64,000 nucleotides of DNA from Arthrobacter zhaoxinii (lineage in GTDB: Bacteria; Actinomycetota; Actinomycetes; Actinomycetales; Micrococcaceae), in the NCBI RefSeq assembly GCF_025244925.1, contig NZ_CP104275.1:558001-622000 (forward strand), written 5' to 3'. Below are positions 8,010 to 15,653 of this stretch, piece by piece. Both the position numbers and the translations under genes were made by a program. The notes under the pieces were generated by a model. That model saw only the letters and a list, made by a program, of their open reading frames with translations, had not been told where the DNA came from and made no database searches. The first letter of the stretch is position 1, and each line of letters starts with the position of its first letter.

Positions 8010-8669
8010 ATGACACCAGCAGTGCCCGCGAGTAACGCTGCGCAGGTGGCCGACGCAATCCGTACGGCCATTCTTGACGGCGAGCTTGTTCCGTCCCAGC
8101 GGCTCGTGGAAGCGGACCTCTGCACCCAATTCGGTGCGAGCCGCAGTGCCGTTCGCTCCGCCCTGGCCGAACTGGCCGTCGAGGGCGTGGTGGAGCGGGT
8201 GCAGAACCGCGGAGCCCGCGTACGGTCAGTGCCCGTGGAAGAAGCCGTGGAAATCATTGAAGTCCGCGGCGTGCTGGAGGCACTCTGTGCCCGCAAGGCT
8301 GCGGAACGGATCGACGCCGGCCAGGTCGCCGAACTACGGCAGATGGCCGAGGAGATGACCTCCGCGGTGAAGGCCGGGGAACTGATGCGCTATTCGGAGA
8401 TCAACTCCAGGCTGCACCGGCGGATTGTGGAAATCAGCGGGCAGGGCACCGCCGGGGCCACCATCGAAAGGCTGCGGGCGCAGAATGTGCGCCACCAGTT
8501 CCGGCTCGCCGTTCAGCCGGGGCGTGCCAGTGTCTCCCTGCCGGAACATGTGGAGATCATCGAGGCTATCTGCACCGGGCAGGGTGATCAGGCCGCCAAG
8601 ATCATGGAAGCCCATATGGCGAGCATCGCGGACGCCATCCGCCGGGCAGGAGCCGCTGCCTCGCACTAG
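8010..8669 (+). CDS. GntR-family transcriptional regulator, FCD (FadR-like) subfamily
   Basis: 219 residues. The winged helix-turn-helix spans about residues 10-75 (LVEADLCTQFGASRSAVRSALAELAVEGVV), and the FCD ligand domain about 80-210 with an Asp/His-rich metal-type pocket (NSRLHRRI, LPEHVEIIEA). FCD regulators usually act as repressors released by organic acids. The start is the ATG at 8010 with AAGGAG 7 nt upstream. It sits among four ATTGTTGACAAT-type sites and is the obvious candidate to bind them. The effector may be an intermediate of the ring-cleavage pathway. Confidence 0.88.
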   Translation: MTPAVPASNAAQVADAIRTAILDGELVPSQRLVEADLCTQFGASRSAVRSALAELAVEGVVERVQNRGARVRSVPVEEAVEIIEVRGVLEALCARKAAERIDAGQVAELRQMAEEMTSAVKAGELMRYSEINSRLHRRIVEISGQGTAGATIERLRAQNVRHQFRLAVQPGRASVSLPEHVEIIEAICTGQGDQAAKIMEAHMASIADAIRRAGAAASH

Positions 8670-8688
8670 CGGGGCGGAATCCGTGCGG

Positions 8689-8994
8689 CCTGGAATGGCC
8701 TCGACAGCACAGCGTCCCACTGGGTGGTGCGGTTGTTGCTGGTGGGGTCACATGCGCCCCTCCGGCCCCACCGGGTGGGAAGCCCTGCGGCCTGGCCCGG
8801 TCTCGACAGCACAGTGTCCCACTGGGTGGTGCGGTTGTTGCTGGTGGGGTCACGTGGGTCACTTCAGCCCCACCGGCTGGGAGGCCCTGCAGCCTGGCCC
8901 GGTCTCGACAGCACAGCGTCCCACTGGGTGGTGCGGATGTTGCTGGTGGGGTCACATGCGCCCCTCCGGCCCCACCGGCTGGGAAGCCCTGCGG
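8689..8994. repeat. Three tandem 102-bp repeats between gntR and the SdpI-like gene
   Basis: Copies start at 8689, 8791 and 8893, with exact 102-bp register and only scattered differences. Each carries TCGACAGCACAG, CCCACTGGGTGGTGCGG and GCTGGTGGGGTCAC. The unit contains small inverted repeats (CCACTGGGTGG). The stretch 8670-9025 holds no convincing gene: because 102 is a multiple of 3, frames stay open on both strands, but the translations are only Pro/Gly/Trp/Cys-rich repeats without ribosome sites. It is best read as a minisatellite or duplicated intergenic element. Confidence 0.9.
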
Positions 8995-9025
8995 CTGCGT
9001 GAGGCAGGTAAGCCCTCTCAGCGCA

Positions 9026-9397
9026 CTAGTCGCCGTCGACCGCGCGCGCGGCGCGGTTGGCGGCTGCGGCAGCCCGGAAGAGGACCACCATCAGGAAGAC
9101 CAGGGTCAGGAAGGTAATACCGATACCGGCCGGGCCGCCGGCCAGCACCTGTGCAGCCACCGCCGCCAGGAGTCCGGAACCAGCAACGGGCCACATTTTC
9201 TTCACCACAGGCAAGGCTGCCCTGTGTCCGGCAACCCATGCCGCATCGGACGCCTTTGTGTGGCGGGTGCGGATCCCCACGGAAGCATTCGCTCCGATCA
9301 GGCCTTCAGCTGCCTGGCGTGTAACTGCAACGCAGACGCCCGGCAGGAGGATGAGGACAAGCAATAGGGGAATCAGGCCGCCGAGCTCCTCAGACAT
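9026..9397 (-). CDS. SdpI/YhfL-family small membrane protein
   Basis: 123 residues from the ATG at 9397. It has an N-terminal membrane span, the SdpI-family motif GIRTRHTKASDAAWVAGHRAA near residues 42-62, and two further spans. SdpI of Bacillus is an immunity and signalling protein against the SDP toxin, but most actinobacterial members are of unknown function. No toxin gene is nearby. It lies inside the catabolic island, between the repeats and the LigU promoter, in opposite orientation. Confidence 0.7.
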   Translation of the reverse strand: MSEELGGLIPLLLVLILLPGVCVAVTRQAAEGLIGANASVGIRTRHTKASDAAWVAGHRAALPVVKKMWPVAGSGLLAAVAAQVLAGGPAGIGITFLTLVFLMVVLFRAAAAANRAARAVDGD

Positions 9398-9562
9398 GGT
9401 CTGCCGCTCCCGAGTGAGGCAGGTCGAAACCGGCCGGCAGCGGACTGCCCAAAACATATATCCCCGTAGTCATGCATCGAATCTAACGCATAGGGCAAGC
9501 GCTGCCGGGAGAGGCTGACCTCCCGCGGTGGGCAGGGGGCACGGGATTCGCCGCTCAGGCCT

Positions 9563-9590
9563 TTGTCGCCGTTATTGTCAACAATATAGT
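9563..9590 (+). promoter_or_regulatory. Promoter with embedded GntR operator for the LigU-LigJ-LigK operon
   Basis: A possible -35 TTGTCG (9563-9568) and -10 TATAGT (9585-9590) are separated by 16 bp, and the operator ATTGTCAACAAT (9574-9585) fills the spacer. A second TAGTTGAC half site follows. Binding here should repress transcription. The gene start is only 18-20 bp beyond the -10, so the leader would be very short. Confidence 0.62.
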
Positions 9591-9607
9591 TGACGAGGTA
9601 CATTCTG

Positions 9608-10816
9608 GTGGTGCAGACCACAGCAGCGTCCTCCTCGGCCCCCTCCGGTTCCCTGCGCGGCAGCCAGCTCGGCATTCCCTGCTGGTTTATGCGCGGAGGA
9701 ACCTCCCGCGGACCGTTCTTCCGCCGGGCAGACCTGCCGGCCGGCATGGACACTGAACGCCGTGACGCGGTCCTGCTTGCCGCCCTCGGCTCCCCGCACC
9801 CGCTGCAGATCGACGGGCTCGGCGGCGGCAATCCGCTCACCAGCAAGGTGGGCATAGTGGACGTCAGCAGCCGGGACGGCGTGGACCTCGAGTTCCAGTT
9901 TGCGCAGCTGCAGCCCACCGGTGACACCGTGGACACCACCGCCAACTGCGGAAACATGCTTGCCGCCGTCGTACCGTTCGCGGTGGAGGCCGGGTTGCTC
10001 GTTCCCGACAGCGACACCACCAATGCCCGGGTCCTGACGCTGAATACGGGCATGGTCGCTGACATCAGCATTCCGACGCCGGCCGGGGACGAGGGCAGGT
10101 TTGTCGAGTACGCCGGGGATGCGGGGATCGACGGCGTTCCCGGAACCGCGGCGGCCGTCACCATCAACTTCCTGGACACGGCCGGTTCCGTGTGTGAGTC
10201 GCTGCTGCCCACCGGCAGCCCCAGCGACACGGTGGAGCTCGACGGCGGAGGGTTGGTCCGCGTGACGTGCATCGACAACGGCCAGCCGCTGGTGATGATC
10301 CGGGCCGGGGACCTGGGCCGCACCGGCTACGAATCCGCCGCTGACCTGAACCGTGACGCCGAGCTGAAACAGAGCCTGGAGGCACTGCGGCTCCAGTGCG
10401 GGCACCTGATGGGCCTGGGTGACGTCACCGCCAAAAACTACCCCAAGATGACACTCATAGCCCCGCCAGCACACGGAGGCACCATCACCACCCGCAGCTT
10501 CATCCCGCACGTCTGCCACGAGTCCATCGGAGTGCTGGCCGCTGTCACCGCTGCCACCGCGTGCGTCATCGACGGCACCGTGGCACGGGACGTCAGCACG
10601 GTGACGGATGCCGGCCGCGGCGGGGACGTGACGGTGTCGGTGGAGCATCCCTCCGGGGAATTCACCGTGGAACTCGGGCTGGACCCGCAGGACCCGCAGC
10701 ACGTCACCAAATCCGCGCTGCTGCGCACGGCCCGGCTGATCATGGCCGGCGAAGTTTTTGTCCCGCGCAGTCTCCGGAGCACCGGGGCGGCAGCAGCAGA
10801 GGAGAATGCCCGATGA
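9608..10816 (+). CDS. ligU: PrpF-family isomerase, probable 4-oxalomesaconate tautomerase (LigU/GalD-like)
   Basis: About 402 residues from the GTG at 9608, with GAGG 10 nt upstream; an in-frame codon at 9590 overlaps the promoter and is less likely. PrpF motifs are present: WFMRGGTSRGPFF near the N-terminus and TANCGNMLAAV around residue 110. PrpF proteins isomerise double bonds in small polycarboxylates. LigU/GalD members interconvert forms of 4-oxalomesaconate in protocatechuate 4,5-cleavage and gallate degradation. The next two genes are clear LigJ and LigK types, which makes the LigU/GalD role far more likely than methylaconitate isomerase. It overlaps ligJ by four bases. Confidence 0.82.
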   Translation: MVQTTAASSSAPSGSLRGSQLGIPCWFMRGGTSRGPFFRRADLPAGMDTERRDAVLLAALGSPHPLQIDGLGGGNPLTSKVGIVDVSSRDGVDLEFQFAQLQPTGDTVDTTANCGNMLAAVVPFAVEAGLLVPDSDTTNARVLTLNTGMVADISIPTPAGDEGRFVEYAGDAGIDGVPGTAAAVTINFLDTAGSVCESLLPTGSPSDTVELDGGGLVRVTCIDNGQPLVMIRAGDLGRTGYESAADLNRDAELKQSLEALRLQCGHLMGLGDVTAKNYPKMTLIAPPAHGGTITTRSFIPHVCHESIGVLAAVTAATACVIDGTVARDVSTVTDAGRGGDVTVSVEHPSGEFTVELGLDPQDPQHVTKSALLRTARLIMAGEVFVPRSLRSTGAAAAEENAR

Positions 10817-11868
10817 TCATTGACTGCCACGGCCACTACACCACCGCTCCGCCGGCCCTGGGCGCGTGGCGCGACCGGCAAACCGCGGCGCTCGCGGAGC
10901 CCGGCTCAGCTGCCCCGGACCCGGCGGACCTGAAGATCAGCGATGACGAACTGCGGGAAAGCATCTCCGCAAACCAGCTGCGCCTGATGGATGAGCGCGG
11001 CATTGACCTGACTGTTTTCTCGCCCCGGGCCTCCTTCATGGCGCACCATGTGGGGGACTTCTCCACCTCCGCCGCCTGGGCGGCCATCTGCAATGAGCTG
11101 TGCTTCCGGGTCAGTGAGCTCTTCCCGGAGCGCTTTGTTCCCGCGGCCATGCTGCCGCAGTCACCCGGCGTGGACCCGGCAACCTGCATCCCGGAACTGG
11201 AACGCTGCATCAACGAATACGGTGCCGTGGCGCTGAACCTCAACCCGGACCCCTCGGGCGGCTACTGGACCTCCCCGCCGCTGACGGACCGCTCCTGGTA
11301 TCCGATCTACGAAAAGATGGTCGAGTACGGGCTGCCGGCGATGATCCATGTGAGCACCAGCGTGAACCCCGCCTTCCACACCACGGGCGCCCACTACCTC
11401 AACGCGGACACCACGGCGGTGATGCAGCTGATCCAGGGCGACCTGTTTAAGGACTTCCCGGAGCTGAAATTCGTCATTCCGCACGGCGGAGGAGCCGCGC
11501 CCTACCACTGGGGACGGTTCCGCGGGCTGGCCATGGCCCTGAAGAAGCCGCCGTTGGAGGAACACCTGCTCAACAACGTCTTCTTCGACACCTGCGTCTA
11601 CCACCAGCCCGGCATTGACCTGCTGCTGGAGGTGATGCCCACCCGCAATATCCTGTTCGCCTCCGAGATGATCGGCGCGGTGCGCGACGCCGACCCCGCC
11701 ACGGGCTTCAACTTCGACGACACCGGACGCTACCTGGCCAACGCCGGGCTCACCGGAGAAGAACTCGAGGACATCCGTGAAAACAATGCCCGTGCCGTCT
11801 ATCCGCGCCTCGATGCGCTGCTGACGAGGCAGGGCCGCGAACCCCAAAGGAGCAGCACCCATGCATGA
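10813..11868 (+). CDS. ligJ: 4-oxalomesaconate hydratase (LigJ-like, amidohydrolase superfamily)
   Basis: 351 residues starting [11 protein letters not shown], with the first metal-binding HxH at residues 6 and 8, further ligands around MIHVS and the [16 protein letters not shown] segment, and the [11 protein letters not shown] block. The whole protein resembles LigJ of Sphingobium rather than LigI or other amidohydrolases. LigJ adds water to 4-oxalomesaconate to give 4-carboxy-4-hydroxy-2-oxoadipate. The start overlaps the stop of the previous gene (ATGA) and the end overlaps LigK by eight bases, so the three enzymes are coupled. Confidence 0.9.
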   Translation: MIIDCHGHYTTAPPALGAWRDRQTAALAEPGSAAPDPADLKISDDELRESISANQLRLMDERGIDLTVFSPRASFMAHHVGDFSTSAAWAAICNELCFRVSELFPERFVPAAMLPQSPGVDPATCIPELERCINEYGAVALNLNPDPSGGYWTSPPLTDRSWYPIYEKMVEYGLPAMIHVSTSVNPAFHTTGAHYLNADTTAVMQLIQGDLFKDFPELKFVIPHGGGAAPYHWGRFRGLAMALKKPPLEEHLLNNVFFDTCVYHQPGIDLLLEVMPTRNILFASEMIGAVRDADPATGFNFDDTGRYLANAGLTGEELEDIRENNARAVYPRLDALLTRQGREPQRSSTHA

Positions 11869-12544
11869 ACTCGGAGTGGTCCACCGCAGCATCACCCGCG
11901 CCCCGCAGGCCGACGTCGATGCGCTGGCTCCGTACGGAACCAGCACCGTGCACGAGGCACTGGGCAGGCTGGGGCTGATGCGGCCCTACATGCGCCCCGT
12001 CTACCCGGGTGCCAGGCTCTGCGGCCCGGCCGTGACCGTGCTGCTGCAGCCGGGGGACAACTGGATGCTGCACGTGGCCGTTGAACAGCTCCAGCCCGGA
12101 GACGTGCTGGTGGCAGCCTGCACCACGGAAAGCGAAGACGGCTTCTTCGGCGAGCTGCTGGCCACCTCGGTGCGTGCCCGCGGCGGTGTGGGTCTGGTGA
12201 TCGACGGCGGCTGCCGGGACGCAGCGGCCCTGCAGGAAATGGACTTCCCGGTGTTCTCGCGGGCCATCAACTCCAAGGGGACGGTCAAGGCGACCCTGGG
12301 ATCGGTGAATGTTCCCATCGTGTGCGCCAACGCCCTGGTGAACCCCGGGGACGTGGTGGTGGCGGACGTGGACGGCGTCGTCGTCGTTCCTGCCGCCCGT
12401 GCCGCCGACGTTGCCGCAGCCTCGAAGAAACGGGAGGACAATGAGGCGGCCAAACGGAAACGCCTCGCCGAGGGAGAACTCGGACTGGACATGTACTCGA
12501 TGCGGGCGCCGCTGGAAGCGGCGGGACTCCGCTATATCGACTAG
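11861..12544 (+). CDS. ligK: 4-carboxy-4-hydroxy-2-oxoadipate aldolase (LigK/GalC-like, RraA fold)
   Basis: 227 residues. Family segments are [41 protein letters not shown], the active-site GGCRDAA (Arg and metal-ligand Asp) and [19 protein letters not shown]. The class II pyruvate aldolase uses Mg/Mn and cleaves the six-carbon tricarboxylate to pyruvate and oxaloacetate, the last step of the route. It closes the operon; no clear terminator is seen before the convergent acetyltransferase. Confidence 0.9.
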   Translation: MHELGVVHRSITRAPQADVDALAPYGTSTVHEALGRLGLMRPYMRPVYPGARLCGPAVTVLLQPGDNWMLHVAVEQLQPGDVLVAACTTESEDGFFGELLATSVRARGGVGLVIDGGCRDAAALQEMDFPVFSRAINSKGTVKATLGSVNVPIVCANALVNPGDVVVADVDGVVVVPAARAADVAAASKKREDNEAAKRKRLAEGELGLDMYSMRAPLEAAGLRYID

Positions 12545-12579
12545 CCGACCCTGCGTGGCGCCGGCGGAGGTACTGCCCG

Positions 12580-13080
12580 CTACGGCAGCGGCGGGTAATA
12601 GCGCTTGAACCCGATGTGGGAGGCCTCAAAGCCCAGTCGCTGATAGAAGCGGTGGGCAGAGTCCCGCTTCGCGTTGGAGGTGAGCTGGACCAGCTCCGCA
12701 CCGTTCCGTCGCCCCTCAGCCGCCGCCCAGTCCATCATGGCGGTGCCGAGCCCGTTGGACCTGAGATCGGCACGCACATGGACGGCCTCTATCTGCAGCC
12801 GGGTTGCTCCGCCTACGGCCAGGCAGGGAATCAGCGTCAGCTGCAGTGTCCCGGCAAGCTGTCCGGTCGCATCCTCAACCGCAGCCAGGAAGTTGGCCGG
12901 ATCCGCGGCAATGGCGTCAAAGGCGCGCTGATACGGTTCCAGGCCCTGGCCGTCTGGCGGAGTCTCCCGGGAACCCGGGGCATCGGCCTGGAGCAGAGCC
13001 ACAATCGGGGCGACGTCGTCGGGCTCCGCCCGTCGCACGTGGAAGGAACCGTTGAGCAAGGCGGCGGGCAGGATTTCCAT
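12580..13080 (-). CDS. GNAT family N-acetyltransferase
   Basis: About 166 residues from the ATG at 13080; an in-frame ATG at 13122 would add 14 residues, and neither has a clear ribosome site. The fold starts at FHVRRAEPDDVAPIVALL. The acetyl-CoA pyrophosphate loop is RSNGLGTAMMDWA (about residue 110), followed by SNAKRDSAHRFYQRLGFEAS. It acetylates an amine from acetyl-CoA; the substrate is unknown. Confidence 0.82.
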   Translation of the reverse strand: MEILPAALLNGSFHVRRAEPDDVAPIVALLQADAPGSRETPPDGQGLEPYQRAFDAIAADPANFLAAVEDATGQLAGTLQLTLIPCLAVGGATRLQIEAVHVRADLRSNGLGTAMMDWAAAEGRRNGAELVQLTSNAKRDSAHRFYQRLGFEASHIGFKRYYPPLP

Positions 13081-13253
13081 GCCCGCAGTCTCGCACAGGG
13101 CCTGCAATCCGGCGTCCTCCATTGACCGGGCGGGCAGGGCACGGGCAGGGTTAATGGAACCGGATCACCGTTGCCGCCGTCAGGAGCCGTTGAGGCGCCG
13201 CATCCGACGGGGCGCTCTTTCCTGGTCCAGCGACCGACCGTAGAGAGGCAGCT

Positions 13254-13838
13254 GTGGGCGAAAATCTCAGGCGGGTCCGCAGAATAGCGCAGGCGCAGTT
13301 CGGAGCTTCCGAGCCGGTGGACAGCTACAGCCAGACCTGTGCCCGGCTCGACACCGCGATTGCAGCCACGGCCGGGCGCCAGGAGGTGCTGCGGAACCAG
13401 GTCCGCGCCGCCTGGGAAGTGATGCGGCACTACAGCATGGTGATGCGCTCCTACGAAGCCCGGCTGAAAGCGCTGGAGGCCGTTATTACCGAGGAGCGCC
13501 TGGCCGGAGGGCAGGCCGTCACCCTCGCCGAAACCGCGCGCCGCATGTATGAGCTGGCGGTACGCATCGAAGCCACGGCGCACCACCATTTTGAGGTTGT
13601 CCGTGCGAAGGAATCCCGTGTGGAGGAATTGATGCAAAAACTGACAAGTTCCAAGGCGCAGTTGAAACTGGCGCAGACGGCGGAGAACCACCGAATCCGG
13701 CTGCGCTCCCTCGAAGCAGCCGCCGAAGAGGACCCGTTGGTCCGGAGCCGAAGCCGCTACGACAGCGAGCTGCGCGATGCGGCGCGGCTGGCACGCGAAG
13801 CAGAGGCACTGGCAGGCCTGAAGGGAGGCTGGTCCTGA
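13254..13838 (+). CDS. Coiled-coil protein of unknown function, PspA-like in build
   Basis: 194 residues from a GTG with GAGAGG upstream. Nearly all helical: Arg/Glu/Ala/Leu-rich heptads run from about residue 25 to 190, including a central KESRVEELMQKLTSSKAQLK. No signal peptide and no membrane span. The layout recalls PspA/IM30 proteins, but I see no family-specific motif, so this is only structural resemblance. The stop overlaps the ATG of the next gene by one base, so the two products probably work together. Confidence 0.6.
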   Translation: MGENLRRVRRIAQAQFGASEPVDSYSQTCARLDTAIAATAGRQEVLRNQVRAAWEVMRHYSMVMRSYEARLKALEAVITEERLAGGQAVTLAETARRMYELAVRIEATAHHHFEVVRAKESRVEELMQKLTSSKAQLKLAQTAENHRIRLRSLEAAAEEDPLVRSRSRYDSELRDAARLAREAEALAGLKGGWS

Positions 13839-14374
13839 TGGCGGCGCAGGTTCAACCGGTTCTGGTTACCGTTCCGCTTCACCCCCGGCATCCCTACTCC
13901 GTCCGCACCATTGTGGGCCTGGGCATTGCGGCGATGCTGTTCCTTGTTCTGGGCGGAGGCGATCTGCTGACCCTGCTTATCGGGATCGGTTTCCTTGTTC
14001 ATCCTGTCCAGGCAGCCGCGGACAAGCTGGTCCGCTGGCCCCGGCAGGACCGTGCGGACGCGGAATCACTCACCCGTGTGGTCCGCGAGTATTTCTACAA
14101 CGCCCCTGCAGTGGACGCGAAAGGCATCCGGGAACTGGCCGCGAAACGGCAGCTGCAGGTCAACGACGACGGCGGCGGGCAGCTTCGCATCGCGCTCACC
14201 GGACGGCGGAAGCCCACCGCGGCCGGCAGCAGGCCGGAAGCCAGGCTGTCCTTCAAATGCGGGGACGTGGGGCTGATGGACTTTGACCGCCTGCTGCAGA
14301 ACGCTGAACGCGATCCGTCGGTCCGGCGTGCAACCGACCGGATGCGCCGGCCAGGCACTGAGGCAGCCGCCTGA
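13838..14374 (+). CDS. Two-TM membrane protein of unknown function, coupled to the coiled-coil gene
   Basis: 178 residues. A hydrophobic hairpin (TIVGLGIAAMLFLVLGG, then LLTLLIGIGFLV) at about residues 24-58 is followed by a cytosolic domain with an Asp/Arg-rich helix and beta-type segments (LQVNDDGGGQLRIALTG). Not recognised. Translational coupling to the upstream coiled-coil protein suggests a membrane anchor and partner. Confidence 0.58.
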   Translation: MAAQVQPVLVTVPLHPRHPYSVRTIVGLGIAAMLFLVLGGGDLLTLLIGIGFLVHPVQAAADKLVRWPRQDRADAESLTRVVREYFYNAPAVDAKGIRELAAKRQLQVNDDGGGQLRIALTGRRKPTAAGSRPEARLSFKCGDVGLMDFDRLLQNAERDPSVRRATDRMRRPGTEAAA

Positions 14375-14456
14375 TTCGAGGCTGTGCGGAAGGCCACGTA
14401 CCGGGTCCGGCGGAACGGCGGCAGGCTTTGTGCCCGACGGCTGAGAACATAGAAGT

Positions 14457-14876
14457 ATGCAGACACTCAGCCTCAAGGAAGCCACCGACCTCGCAGAACA
14501 GGCAGCAGCCGTGGCGGAGACCCATATTCCCTACGGGTCAGGGCTGGGAGCTCCGACATCCTTCACCCTCGCCTGGCTGATGGCAGCCGCCGGGCTGGAG
14601 GATGTGCGGGTGGCCAGCGGCAGTTCGGGCATGGGGGACCACTTCTGGGTGGAGACGGATCAGTGGCGGATCGACCCGACCCTGCGGCAGTTCGCCCGGA
14701 TGAAAGGCCGTCCGCTGGTGGACCCCGTCACCGAACCGGGCAATTTTGCCGCCGTCAAGTACCACGCCGTGCCCCGCTCCCGGCAGGACGCAGTGCGGGA
14801 AGTGTCCTACGGCTTCCGGAATGCCGCCGAGACCGAGGATTTCGTCAACGAGATGGCCGCGGCCATCCAGCTGTAG
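14457..14876 (+). CDS. Hypothetical protein with a DHFWVETDQWRIDPT motif
   Basis: 139 residues, ATG start, no signal peptide. The segment SSGMGDHFWVETDQWRIDPT resembles the His-then-Asp half of transglutaminase-like or NlpC-type cysteine hydrolases, where it reads H-x-W-V-E and D-P-T, but no Cys is present anywhere in the protein. It may be a catalytically dead relative or a chance resemblance. It stands alone, 82 bp after the membrane-protein gene and 75 bp before the Pth2-like gene. Confidence 0.6.
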   Translation: MQTLSLKEATDLAEQAAAVAETHIPYGSGLGAPTSFTLAWLMAAAGLEDVRVASGSSGMGDHFWVETDQWRIDPTLRQFARMKGRPLVDPVTEPGNFAAVKYHAVPRSRQDAVREVSYGFRNAAETEDFVNEMAAAIQL

Positions 14877-14951
14877 GTTTCGAGCCGTACAGGTCGCCGC
14901 GGCCCCGCCGGACCGGAAAACCCACGGCTGTGAACGTGGAAAACTGGAAGC

Positions 14952-15611
14952 ATGCAGCCGTTCGACAAAGTCCAGCCCATCGTCCTGCTCGTGGATAAAA
15001 CCGATCCAGCCGCGCACCGGGACGCCGTGGCCGCCGCCGCCGTCGCCAGCGTCCGTGCCTACACGGCCACTGAGGACAGCGAGGCGTGGGAAAACTGGCT
15101 GTACGGCCGGTTCACGAAAACCGTCCGCCGGGCAAATCCCAGCACCTTCGAGCGGCTGGCCGGCGAAGCGCCGTCGGGACCGGTCACGGTAGGCCGTGCA
15201 CAGGCCATCGCCTTCGAACCGGTCACCTACGAGCAGATGCCCAAGAACCTCTCCAAGCTGCAGGTCTCGGGCACCCAGCTGCCGGACGAGGAGCCTGCCG
15301 CCTGGCCGGAGAACGCCCCGGAGATTGTCCTGAACGCAGACCTGGACATGTCCACCGGCAAAGCCTCCGCGCAGGCCGCCCATGCGCTGCTGTCCTGGTA
15401 CCTGCAGCTGGAGCCGGCCGCCCGGCACGCCTGGCAGGACGCCGGAGAACCTGCGGGCGTGCGCTTCACCGCGGGCGGGCAGTTCGCTGAGCTCGCAGCG
15501 AGCCCCGGCGCCGGGCCGTTGATTGTCGACGCCGGGATGACCGAGATTGCACCGGACACCGCGACGGCGTTCGTTGCCGGCTTCAGCCCGGCCGCCGCTT
15601 CCTCCGCCTGA
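14952..15611 (+). CDS. Pth2-type peptidyl-tRNA hydrolase-like protein
   Basis: 219 residues. The N-terminal half (about 1-125) is actinobacteria-specific and unassigned. The C-terminal half carries the Pth2 pattern: LNADLDMSTGKASAQAAHAL, the central AGGQFAELA, and IVDAGMTEIAPDTATAFVAG at the end. Pth2 enzymes release peptides from stalled peptidyl-tRNA, mostly in archaea and eukaryotes; actinobacterial homologues with this extension are annotated from fold only. Function in translation rescue is inferred. Confidence 0.7.
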   Translation: MQPFDKVQPIVLLVDKTDPAAHRDAVAAAAVASVRAYTATEDSEAWENWLYGRFTKTVRRANPSTFERLAGEAPSGPVTVGRAQAIAFEPVTYEQMPKNLSKLQVSGTQLPDEEPAAWPENAPEIVLNADLDMSTGKASAQAAHALLSWYLQLEPAARHAWQDAGEPAGVRFTAGGQFAELAASPGAGPLIVDAGMTEIAPDTATAFVAGFSPAAASSA

Positions 15612-15653
15612 CACATAGGTTTCAAGAGGCAAGCCCGTGATAAAAAGGCTCGG

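Noticed and set aside
8689..8994. CRISPR-like array
   Set aside because: The repeats are directly abutting 102-bp units with no spacers and no cas genes nearby.
8425..9117. Long frames through the 102-bp repeats on both strands
   Set aside because: Frames stay open only because 102 is a multiple of 3 and the DNA is GC-rich. Translations are repeats rich in Trp/Cys/Pro without ribosome sites.
9026..9397. SdpI-like protein as immunity for a nearby toxin
   Set aside because: No toxin-like gene is adjacent, and most actinobacterial members of this family are not in toxin loci.
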